Positions 27,697 to 39,554 of a stretch of DNA of 64,000 nt are shown here, one piece after another. The stretch spans positions 3,546,561-3,610,560 of the forward strand of contig JAJEKV010000092.1 in the NCBI GenBank assembly GCA_021234155.1. The letters run 5' to 3'. This stretch comes from Isoetes taiwanensis (lineage: Eukaryota; Streptophyta; Lycopodiopsida; Isoetales; Isoetaceae). Each line of letters begins with the position of its first letter. Position 1 is the first letter of the stretch. Under the pieces are notes generated by a model. The model was not told the DNA's origin. It made no database searches and worked only from the letters and a program-made list of their open reading frames with translations. A program made the position numbers and the translations under genes.

Positions 27697-29985
27697 CACG
27701 CCCAAGCAAGCCGTAGATGATCGCACAAGAAGAAGCAGTATTCAATAGTTTCAACACGTTGGCCACAGAGAGGGCAACGATCTGAGACTCTAGGGTTCAT
27801 CTTGTGAACCAAGACATTCACTCGAACACATCTATGGAGAATTTGCCATCGCAGCGCTGACACTTTAGGGTGGAGCAATTTATCCTATGTCCACATCCAA
27901 ACACTTTTCCACTGTGGTTGAGGAACCTGAAGATGTCAGTGCTGGGATGGGGGAAGAGGCTCACAATCTAAAAGCAGCTTGTACGTGGAAAAAACAAACT
28001 TTTCTGGCTTAAGACGTGCATCACATATCCAAATAGGCACATCAGCCTGTGGTTGCTACGCAGTGGATGGCAAAAAATCAGCCATCCCACTCCAGATTTG
28101 CCGATCCCATCTATATAACAGAAATCTCGTCTGAAAAGCCTCCCATGACAATAGATGACCAGAATCATACCAAGCTGCAATCATTAAAACCCCAGTTAGC
28201 CGCCAACACCGTTGGGTCTTTGGATGTACAAGTGCACATAAAGGCTGCTGATCATGCATACCTTGCAGGGGAAGCCACCATCATGACATTGACAATGAAG
28301 CACAAGCTTGGGGATTAACATGGAATAAAGATCTAACCGCATCCCAGGAAGCAAGCAGACCTTTAAGGAATGGGGAAGCATTTGGATATGGATGTATAGG
28401 ATATAACAAGGCCCATGGGAGACTAGGCTTGATAGTTGTCTTGTGAAAGGGGAGACACTGCAGAAGTGATTGCCGCACCAACCTTAAGCCAGAAGAGTCA
28501 TCTTTACCAAGGAGGAGCCTCCAAATGAACTTTGAAATCATGACCTGGCTTTGCAGACGGAAGTCCAACATTCCAAGGCCACCAGCTACCTTAGGCTTGA
28601 TGCACTTAGCCCAGGATACCTTAACAACAGCACCTTCTGAGGTACCACCCCAGATGAAATTCCTGACAATACAGACGATCTCATTCATCTTACATTGAGG
28701 AGCCAGTAAGACAGATGCCATATAGACATGGGTATTGCTGAGAACGGGTCTTGCAATTGTGATCCTACCAGGCAAAGATAACTTAGCCACCTTCCACCAG
28801 AATAGATGTTTCTCAAGACCTTTAATGATCTCATCCCAAGCACATGAGGCAGAAACATGCACCCCACATGAATGCCCAAAAGCTTTGTGGGTTGCCCATG
28901 AGGAAGCACCGTCCAGGGGTAGTCATGAATACAAGAGGGGACAGCACTATCCAGTGTCCATAGAGCAGTGCACTTTCTCCAACCTACAAAAACTCCAGAG
29001 GCCAGGGAGAAAGTATCTAGGAGCAGCTTAGCATTATGGAGGTTTTCATCATTGGCCATAAGAAAAAGGAAAGTGTCATCAGCATACTGATTACACACCT
29101 CCCGAGAACCATCCAACATGGGCAGACCCTGGATGACACCTTCTCGAGCTGCAACATCAAAGAGTTGAGACAACACTTCTGCAGCAATAGTGAAGAGCAA
29201 GGGCGCCAAAGGACAACCCTGTCAGATCCCCCGACCAACAGTAAAGATTTGGGATGGCTCACCTTGAAAAAGCACTGTAGACCGCGCCGACACATGAAGC
29301 TTCATAACATCACGGGTGAATGCCTCTCCAAATCCCAAAGCAAGAAGTCATTTCTCCAAAAATCCCAATCCACACTGTCATATGCTTTAGCAAAGTCTAG
29401 TTTGAGGAACACCACTTGATGACCCTGCAAGCGAGCCCAATACATGCCCTCGTATGCAGCCGCAACATTGTTCAAGATGCATCGGCCAGGGAGAAAGCCA
29501 GAATGTGTAGAAGAAATTGACTCGGCTAAGATATTGCGTACCTTGTCAGCCAGGGCTTTAGCAAATATTTTGTAGACAGATGAGAGCAAGGTGATAGGAC
29601 GCCAGTCAGAAATGGATCTAGGCTCTTTGCACTTTGGAATGAGAGAGATCCATCCAGTGTTGAGGATCTTATCTAAGCTTTGTGAATGCTGAAAGTCACA
29701 AAAAGCAGCATAGTCATCATTGTTGAGCCAAGGCCAGCAAGCTTGAAAGAACTCAATAGGGAAGCCGTCAAGACCAGGACATTTATCATGCTTCAAATGA
29801 AACACAGCCTCCTTCAAGTCCTCTCTTGTGATATTCGATTCAAGTAGTCTCCTTTTCTCAGCGGAAATAATTGGATGTACCTTAGACAACACAGCAGTCT
29901 GCATATCCTCCTGGAATGCCATGGGGTGCTGAGCAAAGAAGGAAGAGAAATGATCAAAAAGAAACTGCTTAAGTTGCACTGGTCA

Positions 29986-31641
29986 TAGCTGATAATCGAT
30001 TGTTGATCAAATGGTAGATCCATCTGATATCTTGTAATTTGAAATTTTTTATTTTGAAACCTCTTAGTTCCTTGCTAGCTATAGGAGAATTAACCTCTTT
30101 CATGAAGCTTCTGACGACCATTTGTAATTCATGCAAATGATTGCATGCAAAGCAAGCTCTGATTTCTTGGGGGGGAAGGGCATCTAGTGGGTCTACAAGA
30201 ACCATTGATGGTTATTAAGGGACCATCAATGGATGAGGGAAAACCATCGATGGCTATAGGGAAGCTACAGATGGAGGCGCCATCGTTGCTAGTAGTCGAA
30301 ATCCTAAATCGTAGTTAAAAGGGGAAAAACCCTAAGTGGGCAACATCTCTATTTTTGTTTGGTTAGAGAAGTTTTACAATGGAGCTAAATGCTATAGATA
30401 AGCACTCGACCCTTGCATGTAGAGGTCAAATTTGGGAGTGTGGAAAAAGCATCCAATCTTGGACCGAATTCACCTCCTTGAGATTAGATTGGGGTCTGAT
30501 TGAAAGACAAAACACGGATCTTACTAATCAAATATTGGATATGATGCTTTGTAATTGAAGCCAGGCTTCAATATAGTTTATTGCCAAACTGAAGATTTTG
30601 AATAGAATAGAACAGAATAGAATAGAATAGAATAGAATAGTTTTTCGTCGTCCGCGGAGACCAATCGGCCTATGGGAGCAATAAAATCTAGCTTTTCTAG
30701 CCTAGGCATAAGCTTGTTTGAATTCAGCTTGACATTTTCAATTGACAGATTGAACCTCATCGCTGTAGCAGCAACACAGGCAAATAATACCAATTTAAAT
30801 CAAGTCCCCATCTCTGCCTTGTTTAACCAAGATATGCTAGAAATTATAATGGGTCATATTACAGAGCAAAGTTGCACATTTGGAGAAGACAACCGATTTG
30901 CACTCTTATCAAAAAGAACTTTGGAGCAGAAGACCAGGTTGATTCGCAACTAGCAAAACTCTTAATACTTGCTCGCAATACAAAATTTAACCCTAGTTTC
31001 ACAAGAATAGATTGTGAAAAATTTGAGCAATGATGAACCAAACAATGACCAAGTCCAACCTTTGTTTGGTTAATCTATTCCAATGGTTTATGATTCTGCA
31101 GCAGCTCGTGCACATAGCAATTGAGGTAAGATCCAGACCAACTATTGCAAAACTCATGCCTTTCTTTGGTTAATCTATTCTTTGGTTAATCTATTTTATG
31201 CAGCTCATGCACATAAAGAACCGGCCTAACTATGGCAAAAATCATGCATATAAGGACGCAATTATACCACGTGTTGAACAAAAAATCTACAAAAAAGTTC
31301 TAACATGTCAATATTTATAATTAGCGAAGGCATAGAATCTAGGCAATCTAGATTGTACATGTTCTGATACACATGCATAGAGTTGACTACATTGCAATTC
31401 TAGAATATTATTACATAATGTTGCTTGCTCCGATGCCCACTATTACCTTACATATATATGTAGAGTTAACTACATTGCAATTATAGAACACTACAAATTA
31501 ATAGACTTGACTTATGATGTTTAGACTAAAGATCATAATGCACCCCGGTTATATAGCAAAACAGAGGACAAGGTATGATGAAAATGTAATGAGGACTCAA
31601 ATGCTCCAGCTTCTGTAAGCAAAATAAAGACAAACATGATC
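29986..31641. other. Intergenic DNA between LINE-B and the FLOE-like gene
   Basis: No gene recognised. A 78-codon minus-strand frame (29969-30205) could be the 5' end of LINE-B or a flanking remnant. Near 30200-30260 the word ACCATCGATGG or its one-base variants recurs three times. The stretch from about 31500 is probably the 3' untranslated and downstream region of the FLOE-like gene. Confidence 0.5.
30600..30640. repeat. GAATA microsatellite
   Basis: About eight GAATA/GAACA units in a row. Present in the first copy at about 6170-6210 with a slightly different break. No function suggested. Confidence 0.9.
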
Positions 31642-31703
31642 GCTAAACATAGTAGACTGCAGTGAGGTTATAGCTAAACATAGTAGACTGCAGTGAGGTT
31701 ATA
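31642..31703. repeat. Perfect 31-bp direct duplication
   Basis: Two identical back-to-back 31-base units, each beginning GCTAAACATAGTAGACTGCA (31642-31672 and 31673-31703). It is present in both 18.7-kb copies, so it predates or is independent of the duplication. It lies about 200 bp beyond the stop codon of the FLOE-like gene. Confidence 0.95.
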
Positions 31704-31902
31704 CAAATGACTGCTCTTCAGTCTAACGAGAATAAACTTTACAAATGGCAAATGCCAAACATAGTTCATAGTGCAGCAAATCGTATAATACAAAAATATA
31801 GAACAAGTATACCTTGACTAAAGGGCAGCAATGGCAGTCCATTATTCCCATTCAATTTGTACAGCAATTCTAAGTCCAATTCTCTGGCTTGCATAGTTCG
31901 CC

Positions 31903-32674
31903 TCAGCGCACAAACCAGCCCTTAGGTGGCTGCCCGTCACCTCCTCCATTCATCAATTTATCTAGAACGGAGTTTAAATCAACTGTTTGCCCACTGTCAT
32001 TAAGCCTGCGGACAGCTCCCCTCACTTGATCCCTTGGGAAGCCCATGGTTGCAACCTTCTCTACAATTTCATCAACAGGATTCCGACTCCCAGCATGAGG
32101 CAATGACTGCTGCACAGGCTGAGCTGTAGGCAAATGAGGATATCCACCACTACTTGGGGCAGATGGCACTGATGGTGGAACTCGATAACCAGAACCACCA
32201 TATCCGCCTGATGATGTCGCCTGCATATCATACATGGGAGGGGGAAGGGACTGACCCTGATGCCCAAATGGTGGTGCAGGTAATGCTAGCTGTCCAGGTC
32301 TGGGTGAATCATACGAAGGGTGGCCATGAGAACCATGAGGCGGCATCGCCAGGGGGCGGGATGATGGGGCCCCATATCCTGTAGACATATATGGAGGCAT
32401 TTCAGAAGGATAGTTAACAGGTGGAGGCGGATTTTGTGCAGGTTGATGTGGGTTCTGAGTGTGGGAACCATAAGCTACACCATCATGCATGTACTGCTGC
32501 ATTGGAGGGCCTTGAGAAGAGTGTGGTGTCTGTTGCTGTGATGGATAATAAGGTGGCATTTGCATTTGCATTGAATGTGAGGGTGGCTGTTGAAGTGGTG
32601 GCTGTGGGGGCTGAGGCTGTTGAACTAGCTGCGGCTGCGGCTGCGGCTGTGGCTGTGGCTGTGGCTGCGGCTGC

Positions 32675-32710
<36 letters not shown>

Positions 32711-34339
32711 GGCGGCAATGGTGTTTGCTGCTGTGGCTGAGCTGGCTGTTGTACACCATGCAATGTTGGCTGAGGCTGCTGAGGAAAATGAGACTGTTGA
32801 AGGGGCACAGAATGCGTGTGAACTAGTGAAGATTGCTCCAACTGGGGTTGCATCAGTTGCTGGGGAGGAGAGGATGGTGGAGGTTGTGGCTGAGATTGGG
32901 GTGGGGGCTGTTGCTGGAGAACTTGACTAGGGGTTTCTTGACTTGGAAGATTAGACCCAGAAGCATCTTGACTCTCCATCTTCGGCTTCTGTAAATTCAA
33001 AAGCTGTGATTGTGCCTCAGAAATCTCTTGCTTATCCCGCAAGATTTGAACCCCACGCTGTACCTAGAAGAAACAGAAAAGTCGCATTTATTACATGTTC
33101 TAATAGCACAGAAAGCAGACAGGTATGCACATCTACCTCTCTTATCATATTTTCAAGCATTCTTGCCTTCCCATCAGATTCGCCATGGTTATCTGCTACC
33201 ACGCCTTTCAATTTTTCCACGGAAGTTTCAATTCGCTGCGTAGCTGTTTCAAGCTGTGATAAGCGTCCTGTCATGCCCTCTAAAACTCGTAATAAGTTAT
33301 CCGCATATTTCTTCATTGTGCGTTCAACAGCAGCAATAGTTGCTGTATCATATGATTCTTTATCATGTTCCTGTCTACGTGATTGGTGTTCGTAAGCAAT
33401 TTGAGACTGATCTCTAGAATGATATACCTGCACATTTTCATTCCAAAACATGGATCTCAAAATAAAATCGACTGTAACTATCAAAAGCAGGTGCTACAAA
33501 AAATATTGAAAACAAACAGTAAACCAGAATTCTACTCTCACCATTAGAAATAAACAGTAACCCAGAATTCTATCTGACGATTAAAAAAACTCTAAAAGCA
33601 AATCTCTAATCTAATTGTCACCAGAATTCTACTCTCGCCATTAAAAATAAACAGTAACCCAGAATTCTATCTGACGATTAAAAAAACTCTAAAAGCAAAT
33701 CTCTAATCTAATTGTCAAAAAGCTTTAAAGCGCAAAGTCACAGAAAGCTTTTAATTTCAATATCAAACAAAAATTCATTATATTGAAAAGCAAGTTACAA
33801 TGATTTACAAAATTTATTTAAGTACACAAAATGCCCGATCAATCCTACAATAACCATACTCTACATAAAAAAACAAAACCAATAACTTGCCGTATGCAAG
33901 GTCACAAACGTGATCTCACAATATTAATTCCTTGAACTAAATCTCTATAGTCCAACAAAGAAAAATCGAAGGAATTGCATCAGGAAAATCTAAAGCATAT
34001 GCTTGAACAGCCTTAAAGTGATGCTCGTGATAAAGTATAGATAGAAAGATGACATACTGAGGAGTCGTAGGAATTGTAAGTCCGAGCTGGAGAAGGATGG
34101 CGCATCTGTGAAGAGTTCTCTTCTGCCCTACTCCCACCACTTGGCTGGAAGTCATAATTAGGAAGAATATCATCCTTCCCGAAGACATATTCAGATGTAA
34201 AACTTTCGTTTCTTCTATTCGACCCATTTTGTACATAATTTGTGGTTGTATGTACACCAGAAGACTGAACACCAGCAGCCGTAGGCTGCAAAAGATCATA
34301 AAAGGCCTCGTTTTGTAACCCAACACCCTGATGCTCCAT
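31903..34339 (-). CDS. FLOE: FLOE/DUF1421 family prion-like protein (577 aa, three exons)
   Basis: Exons 34058-34339, 33137-33427 and 31903-33063, all joined in phase 0 with GT-AG introns, give a 577-residue protein. Residues 1-94 hold the family motif KDDILPNYDFQPS at 55-67. Residues 95-191 form a charged predicted coiled coil (about 123-186), which runs into VQRGVQILRDKQEI after the second junction. Residues about 225-510 are a low-complexity Gln/Pro-rich tract, then Pro/Gly/Tyr/Ser-rich sequence. Residues 519-577 are the DUF1421/UBA-like end with ATMGFPRDQVRGAVRRL and the terminal GWF-R. In Arabidopsis, FLOE1 of this family forms hydration-dependent condensates in seeds and controls germination under water stress; extending that role to this plant is inference. 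The start Met at 34339 is preceded by TTTCATAG, which could also be a splice acceptor, so an upstream exon is possible. Confidence 0.9.
32628..32712 (-). repeat. CAG and CAG-CCN tract in the FLOE-like gene
   Basis: On the minus strand a pure CAG run (about twelve Gln codons) is followed by about nine Gln-Pro pairs written CAG-CC(A/G). The tract is in frame. In the first copy it has a different length and broken phase, as expected of a tract that is hard to sequence. It is the core of the prion-like region. Confidence 0.92.
33525..33720. repeat. Two-unit 96-bp tandem repeat in intron 1 of the FLOE-like gene
   Basis: Two units beginning CCAGAATTCTACTCT lie back to back within the first intron (33428-34057). 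They differ at a few bases. The same two units are found at about 9100-9290 in the first copy. Confidence 0.85.
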
Positions 34340-36760
34340 CTATGAAATTAGGTTGAAAAAACTGCAAGTAGAATCGAGGATTATGTACTACTAAACTCTG
34401 ATCCCGACACCACAATCTATAATTTCAGCTATCGACCAAATGAAAAGGGAATCCTTACCGAAAAGGAAGATAAACAGATTGGTTAAACAAAAAAAGAAAA
34501 TGGCGCCCAGTAAATTTGTAGCGGCAACACGATAAACTAGATGCTGATCTCCGACGATGGCAACCCTGCTTCCATGGACCTGATCATAGCGTGTAGGTCT
34601 ACCCCGGCCTTTGTGCCAGAGATAAGTTACCTTAGAACATATTTAGGGCAGGGAGCAATATTCGAATATTCGTAAGTCCCAAATGACAAAGGTAAATAAT
34701 GGGCACAATTTCACAAAGAGCCACAAGGAGGAGCTTTATCTTAGTAGTCTATATAAATCTCCAAGTTGCTTGTACATAAAGGAAGCTTCTTATCTATCTT
34801 AAAGATGTAAATCTTTTGGGCCGACCCTTTGTTGTTGTTGGGGCAAGATAGTTTTACCCTAAACTGGTGCGATCCTGAGGGCCCATGCTCCGGGATCCAA
34901 GCGTAAACTGCGCCATTAATGGCTTACTGCATGTCTTTTTGCTTAAAATTTTCCCTATTTGGTGCAGGTTCAATCCGAAAGCGCTTCGAATGACTTTTGA
35001 ATGGTTGCTACTGGTTCAGGTAGCCCCATCCATTCCGACCAGATCAGCGGCGAAACAAACCAATTTGACGCAGGATCAATGATTAAAACACTGCAGAAAA
35101 AAGCATCAAAATCCCCGTAAGGATCCACAAAACTGCACCTTAATGCGGAGGCTATCCTTCGAGATCCTCCACAGTAAATCCTCCGGGGTCGTAGTAAGTT
35201 CTAACTATCTAACTATCGTGTGCCCTTATGTTTTGTTTGCCCTTAAAGGCAAACACTTTTTTTTTTTTTTTTTTTTTTTTTTTGGTGTGTGTGGGCACAT
35301 TCAACTAATGTTTATATGGGCCAATGAGAGGCTTTGTTCTAGGGCAATATTCTATATCAAATAATTTGATCAGTTCGGTCCACGCAGATCTTGAGTATAG
35401 CCCAAGAGATTCATGTGGAAGGATATACAAAAGGCCTGCATGGTTGTCTAGTTCAGTCTAGACAGGCCTTGGTTATAGCCCAGGAGATTCATATAGAAGG
35501 ATATACAAAACGCATGCATGTCGAGCCATTTCTATATGTATTTTAGATGTCAAAACACTTGGGCACTGCCTCTTCTCTTGTCGAGAAGTTCAATCAGCAT
35601 GCTCCTGGCCATAAGATTTATTTAACAATACACTGGATAGCTAGTTTGTTCTCTTGGAATCCTAGGCCCCAACTAAGCAGAAGGCCTTTCATCTAGCGTC
35701 TAGTTGGTTATTGTGGTCAATCTAGGAGCGTTGTAGGCTACACATTTTCCAAGGCATTTATTTATCTATTTGTAGTGTTAACCCAGGCTAAGATACTGGG
35801 TTTATAAGTCTTCCTCTTGCAGGGAAGAAGTGAGGACCGTATTTGGATTCACTGTCTTCAAATTAATTCTTAGTATTAGTCTCCTATGCTGGAATAAGTA
35901 GATAATGCTTCAGGCTCATGTTTCAGGCTCATCGAATGGGGGAGATGCAACCCAGAGTAGTCTCGTCGGGTGATACCATAAGATTACGTCTCCAAAAGGT
36001 TACAGTCACTAAGAGCCTGATTCAGCTTATCTGCAAAATATGCACAAAAGAGGCAGATGGAATGGTCAACCCTAGCCATTCTCTATTGCCAGCCTAAGTC
36101 ATTGTGATAACTCGGTCTGATCTATCTAGAGATTCCAGTCGTCAGTCAACTCCTCCTTGAGTCTCAGCGGGATAAGAGAGCTCCATTTCATGTTTAAGAT
36201 GTATTATATGATGTATTTGATGGTTATGATTGGATGGATCATCATTACCCTTCGAGGTAGTATTGTTGTTATATTATTGCTAGTGCTTATATTTGTGTAT
36301 TTGCTTCTGCTGATGTAAAAATCCATAGAGGACATCTATGTCCTCTGCTCGTTGTCTGGCCATCCTGGACATGAGTTAGATGGAGGGCCCATACCACAAG
36401 ATCTATTGGATCAGGAAGTTCCTTCAATGTATGAGCGAGCCTCCTTCAATGTATGAGGGTCTTAGAGCAATGATCTTGATTGACCAAGATCAAGCATTGG
36501 CCATGACTCTAGGATAGATTACTAACTGATCAGTGAAAGTTTGGAATGTGAATTTAAATCTTGAGCCTCGAAAAACAGGAGAAATATTTTTTCCACTATT
36601 AGGGCCATAAAATAAACTAGGAGAGTTAATTTAACCTTCTAGTAAATTTAAAGTGAAAATTCTATATGAACCACAAGATTCCATTCAAAATAGGTCGAAA
36701 AATCACCCAAATCGGAGTCCTTTGCTACATATTCTGAACAAGATGCACCCTGGACTACCA
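34340..36760. other. Upstream region of the FLOE-like gene; no gene recognised
   Basis: The promoter and 5' untranslated region of the FLOE-like gene should lie in the first part, but I cannot place them. A T run of 27 bases stands at 35257-35283. Near 35390-35510 a segment of about 90 bp, containing GAAGGATATACAAAA, is present twice. No recognisable protein is encoded. Confidence 0.5.
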
Positions 36761-36879
36761 CAGTCGTCGAATTCGTCGATCCGACGACCCAGATCCCATG
36801 TTGGGGCCCCTGGGCACCTCAGTCGTCAAATTCGTCAATCCGACGATCCAGATCCCATGTTGAGGCCCCTGGGCACCTC
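36761..36879. repeat. Two 59-bp units
   Basis: Two units, starting CAGTCGTC at 36761 and 36820, carry the same CCCATGTTG-GGCCCCTGGGCACCT core. They are CG-rich compared with the surrounding AT-rich DNA and are strongly altered in the first copy (12300-12440), again at CG words. Confidence 0.85.
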
Positions 36880-36978
36880 TTTTTTCGCTTATAGTCATTT
36901 ATGATTGGAGGCGCCTATGATTTTGAAACATGAAATATGTTTTTGCCTAAGCTTTTGAGGGAATATTTAACCTTATAC

Positions 36979-37299
36979 GACTTTGCCTAAGATTTTAGAA
37001 TATGAAATAGGGGAGCTTGAACCTCTTACCAAAATAATTCAATATCCTAATTAAGACTACTTTAATCAATATACACAGTGAGCTAATGCAATTATTTTTA
37101 ATCTTGAGGGAATAGCAAACCTCTATATGACTTTGCCTAAGATTTTAAAATATGAAATAGGGGAGCTTGAATCTTTACCAAAATAATTCAATGTTCTAAC
37201 TAAGACTACTTTAATGAATATACCCAGTGAGCTACTGTGGTTATTTTTTATCTTGAATCTATGTTTTTTTTTAGGGATATATGGTCTATGGTTTCAGGA
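36979..37299. repeat. Two degenerate 160-bp units
   Basis: The word GACTTTGCCTAAGATTTTA starts units at 36979 and 37139. Each unit continues through GGGGAGCTTGAA and AATAATTCAAT to a GTGAGCTA stretch. A partial third unit precedes the first near 36935. Confidence 0.8.
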
Positions 37300-37896
37300 T
37301 TGTTATTTTTACATCCATATCAAATCTCCCTGGAACCCCCTATATTGGAATACGGTGGAAAATAATTGTGACGACCATACATATATTATATTCATATACA
37401 AGTCCCTTGTTATTTAAGGTCTGTGCAAAATGAATTGTGTATTTTACGAATAAATTTTCCTTAGACTTATTTTTGGTGGGAATGTTCAAGGTTCCAGATC
37501 TGGTTATGTTAGTTAGAATGAATATATATGAATTGCCTTAACATCATGTAGGAGCAGTTCATAATTTACAGATCTTGGGCACTCTATAAGAACATTTCTC
37601 TTAGAGATGTTCTCATTTTGCCATGAAGATTTCTCTTTTCTGACTCGTTTAAATTTAATGGACTGAGTTACTAAATAGAAATATTTTTGGACCATATATT
37701 TGACTTTGCATGTAATAGTAATGGATGGCTATGAATATAAAGAAGATGTTTATAAGGAAGAGTAATTTGATATAATTATCTTGATAAAAAAGGGTGAAAA
37801 TGTTCAAATTACATATAGATTTCCATAAGATGTTATTTAATACATTATCTCATGAGATGCCTGCAATTAGTACATTGGTAATAGAGGATATCTCAC

Positions 37897-39554
37897 GTTC
37901 ATTTCCACATGTTACACTTGAACTTCGAGAAGTAATTTCGCAATTCTTGAAATTGTATAATAGTTTGTGATGGTACGAAATAATATTCCAAAAGTACACA
38001 AAACTCAACTATCATAGTCGATATTGTTTGAGTCATAATTGGGATCTGCTAGTCAGCCACTATTCTCTTAAAGTTGGTGATACATTGGAATTCCGAGTCG
38101 TAGGTGAGGTTGAATAGACAATGAACATCTATCGTGGTGGAGCACAGCATGACCAGAAGAAGTTCTGAATGTTTACTTTTATCTAATAGATATTTTGTTG
38201 CCTCTGTGAGTTTTCCACTTATAACTATTAACATGACTATATACTGACTGTTCATCCTTTGTAATCATAGGAAGTAATACAATTTACTACTTATCTTTTT
38301 GAAGAAGAGTCTAATTTTGTGTATACATAGATAATTTTTGATGCAATTTATCTTCAAAATCAATAAAACTATTCAACTGTCGGTGGCCAAATTTTACAGT
38401 ATATAAAATAGCATAAGCAATCTAAGGTCGAATTTTACTACTGTGCAGGTTCATTTCCACATGTTACACTTGAACTTCGAGAAGTAATTTCGCAATTCTT
38501 GAAATTGTATAATAGTTTGTGATGGTACGAAATAATATTCCAAAAGTACACAAAACTCAACTATCATAGTCGATATTGTTTGAGTCATAATTGGGATCTG
38601 CTAGTCAGCCACTATTCTCTTAAAGTTGGTGATACATTGGAATTCCGAGTCGTAGGTGAGGTTGAATGGACAATGAACATCTATCGTGGTGGAGCACAGC
38701 ATGACCAGAAGAAGTTCTGAATGTTTACTTTTTATCTAATAGATATTTTGTTGCCTCTGTGAGTTTTCCACTTATAACTATTAACATGACTATATACTGA
38801 CTGTTCATCCTTTGTAATCATAGGAAGTAATATAATTTACTACTTATCTTTTTGAAGAAGAGTCTAATTTTGTGTATACATAGATAATTTTTGATGCAAT
38901 TTATCTTCAAAATCAATAAAACTATTCAACTGTCGGTGGTCAAATTTTACAGTATATAAAATAGCATAAGCAATCTAAGGTCGAATTTTACTACTGTGCA
39001 GGTTCATTTCCACATGTTACACTTGAACTTCGAGAAGTAATTTCGCAATTCTTGAAATTGTATAATAGTTTGTGATGGTACGAAATAATATTCCAAAAGT
39101 ACACAAAACTCAACTATCATAGTCGATATTGTTTGAGTCATAATTGGGATCTGCTAGTCAGCCACTATTCTCTTAAAGTTGGTGATACATTGGAATTCCG
39201 AGTCGTAGGTGAGGTTGAATGGACAATGAACATCTATCGTGGTGGAGCACAGCATGACCAGAAGAAGTTCTGAATGTTTACTTTTTATCTAATAGATATT
39301 TTGTTGCCTCTGTGAGTTTTCCACTTATAACTATTAACATGACTATATACTGACTGTTCATCCTTTGTAATCATAGGAAGTAATACAATTTACTACTTAT
39401 CTTTTTGAAGAAGAGTCTAATTTTGTGTATACATAGATAATTTTTTATGCAATTTATCTTCAAAATCAATAAAACTATTCAACTGTCGGTGGTCAAATCT
39501 TACAGTATATAAAATAGCATAAGCAATCTAAGGTCGAATTTTACTACTGTGCAG
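37897..39554. repeat. Tandem array, 3 units of 552-553 bp
   Basis: Units start with GTTCATTTCCACATGTTACA at 37897, 38449 and 39002, and the third ends with TACTGTGCAGG near 39554. The units differ at only a few bases. Each carries one short minus-strand open frame (for example 38049-38255), which I regard as incidental because it has no similarity that I know. The array is too short to be called a satellite locus; it could be an expanded intergenic segment. Confidence 0.93.

Larger units (their letters stand above)
25607..29985 (-). mobile_element. LINE-B: 5'-truncated non-LTR retrotransposon split by LINE-A
   Basis: A plant LINE on the minus strand. Reading from high to low coordinates: a reverse-transcriptase domain (29302-29979) with the palm motif FAKAYDSVDW, then the catalytic box YADDTFLF (28685-29209), then the thumb/connection region ending in an RNFIWGG segment (28281-28862), then a zf-RVT-like Cys/His region RCPLCGQ (27697-27878). 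The reading sense resumes after the LINE-A insertion at 26026-25622 with a Trp-rich C-terminus. A poly(T) run at 25607-25621 is the poly(A) tail of the element. No endonuclease domain is seen, so the 5' part is missing. Frameshifts separate the reverse-transcriptase blocks, so the element is not active as written. The exact 5' end is uncertain; it lies between 29985 and about 30100. Confidence 0.9.

Noticed and set aside
28685-29209. A viral or LTR-type reverse transcriptase because of the YADD box
   Set aside because: The neighbouring palm motif, the RNFIWGG and zf-RVT regions and the poly(A) tails are those of plant LINEs; no integrase, protease or long terminal repeats were seen.
25580-30106. 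CATGAAGCT on both sides of LINE-B as its target-site duplication
   Set aside because: Nine bases match (about 25579-25587 and 30097-30105), but the right copy would lie over 100 bp beyond the last recognisable LINE-B coding sequence, and the match could be chance. Left as an open option, not claimed.
30190-30260. Regulatory array of ACCATCGATGG words
   Set aside because: Three degenerate copies only, not near a recognised promoter.
32421-32930. 169-codon plus-strand frame rich in Ala and Val
   Set aside because: It is the antisense reading of the CAG/Gln-Pro tract of the FLOE-like gene; the minus strand has the conserved domains and splice sites.
37897-39554. A centromeric satellite
   Set aside because: Only three units, embedded in single-copy-like DNA; no evidence of a long array.
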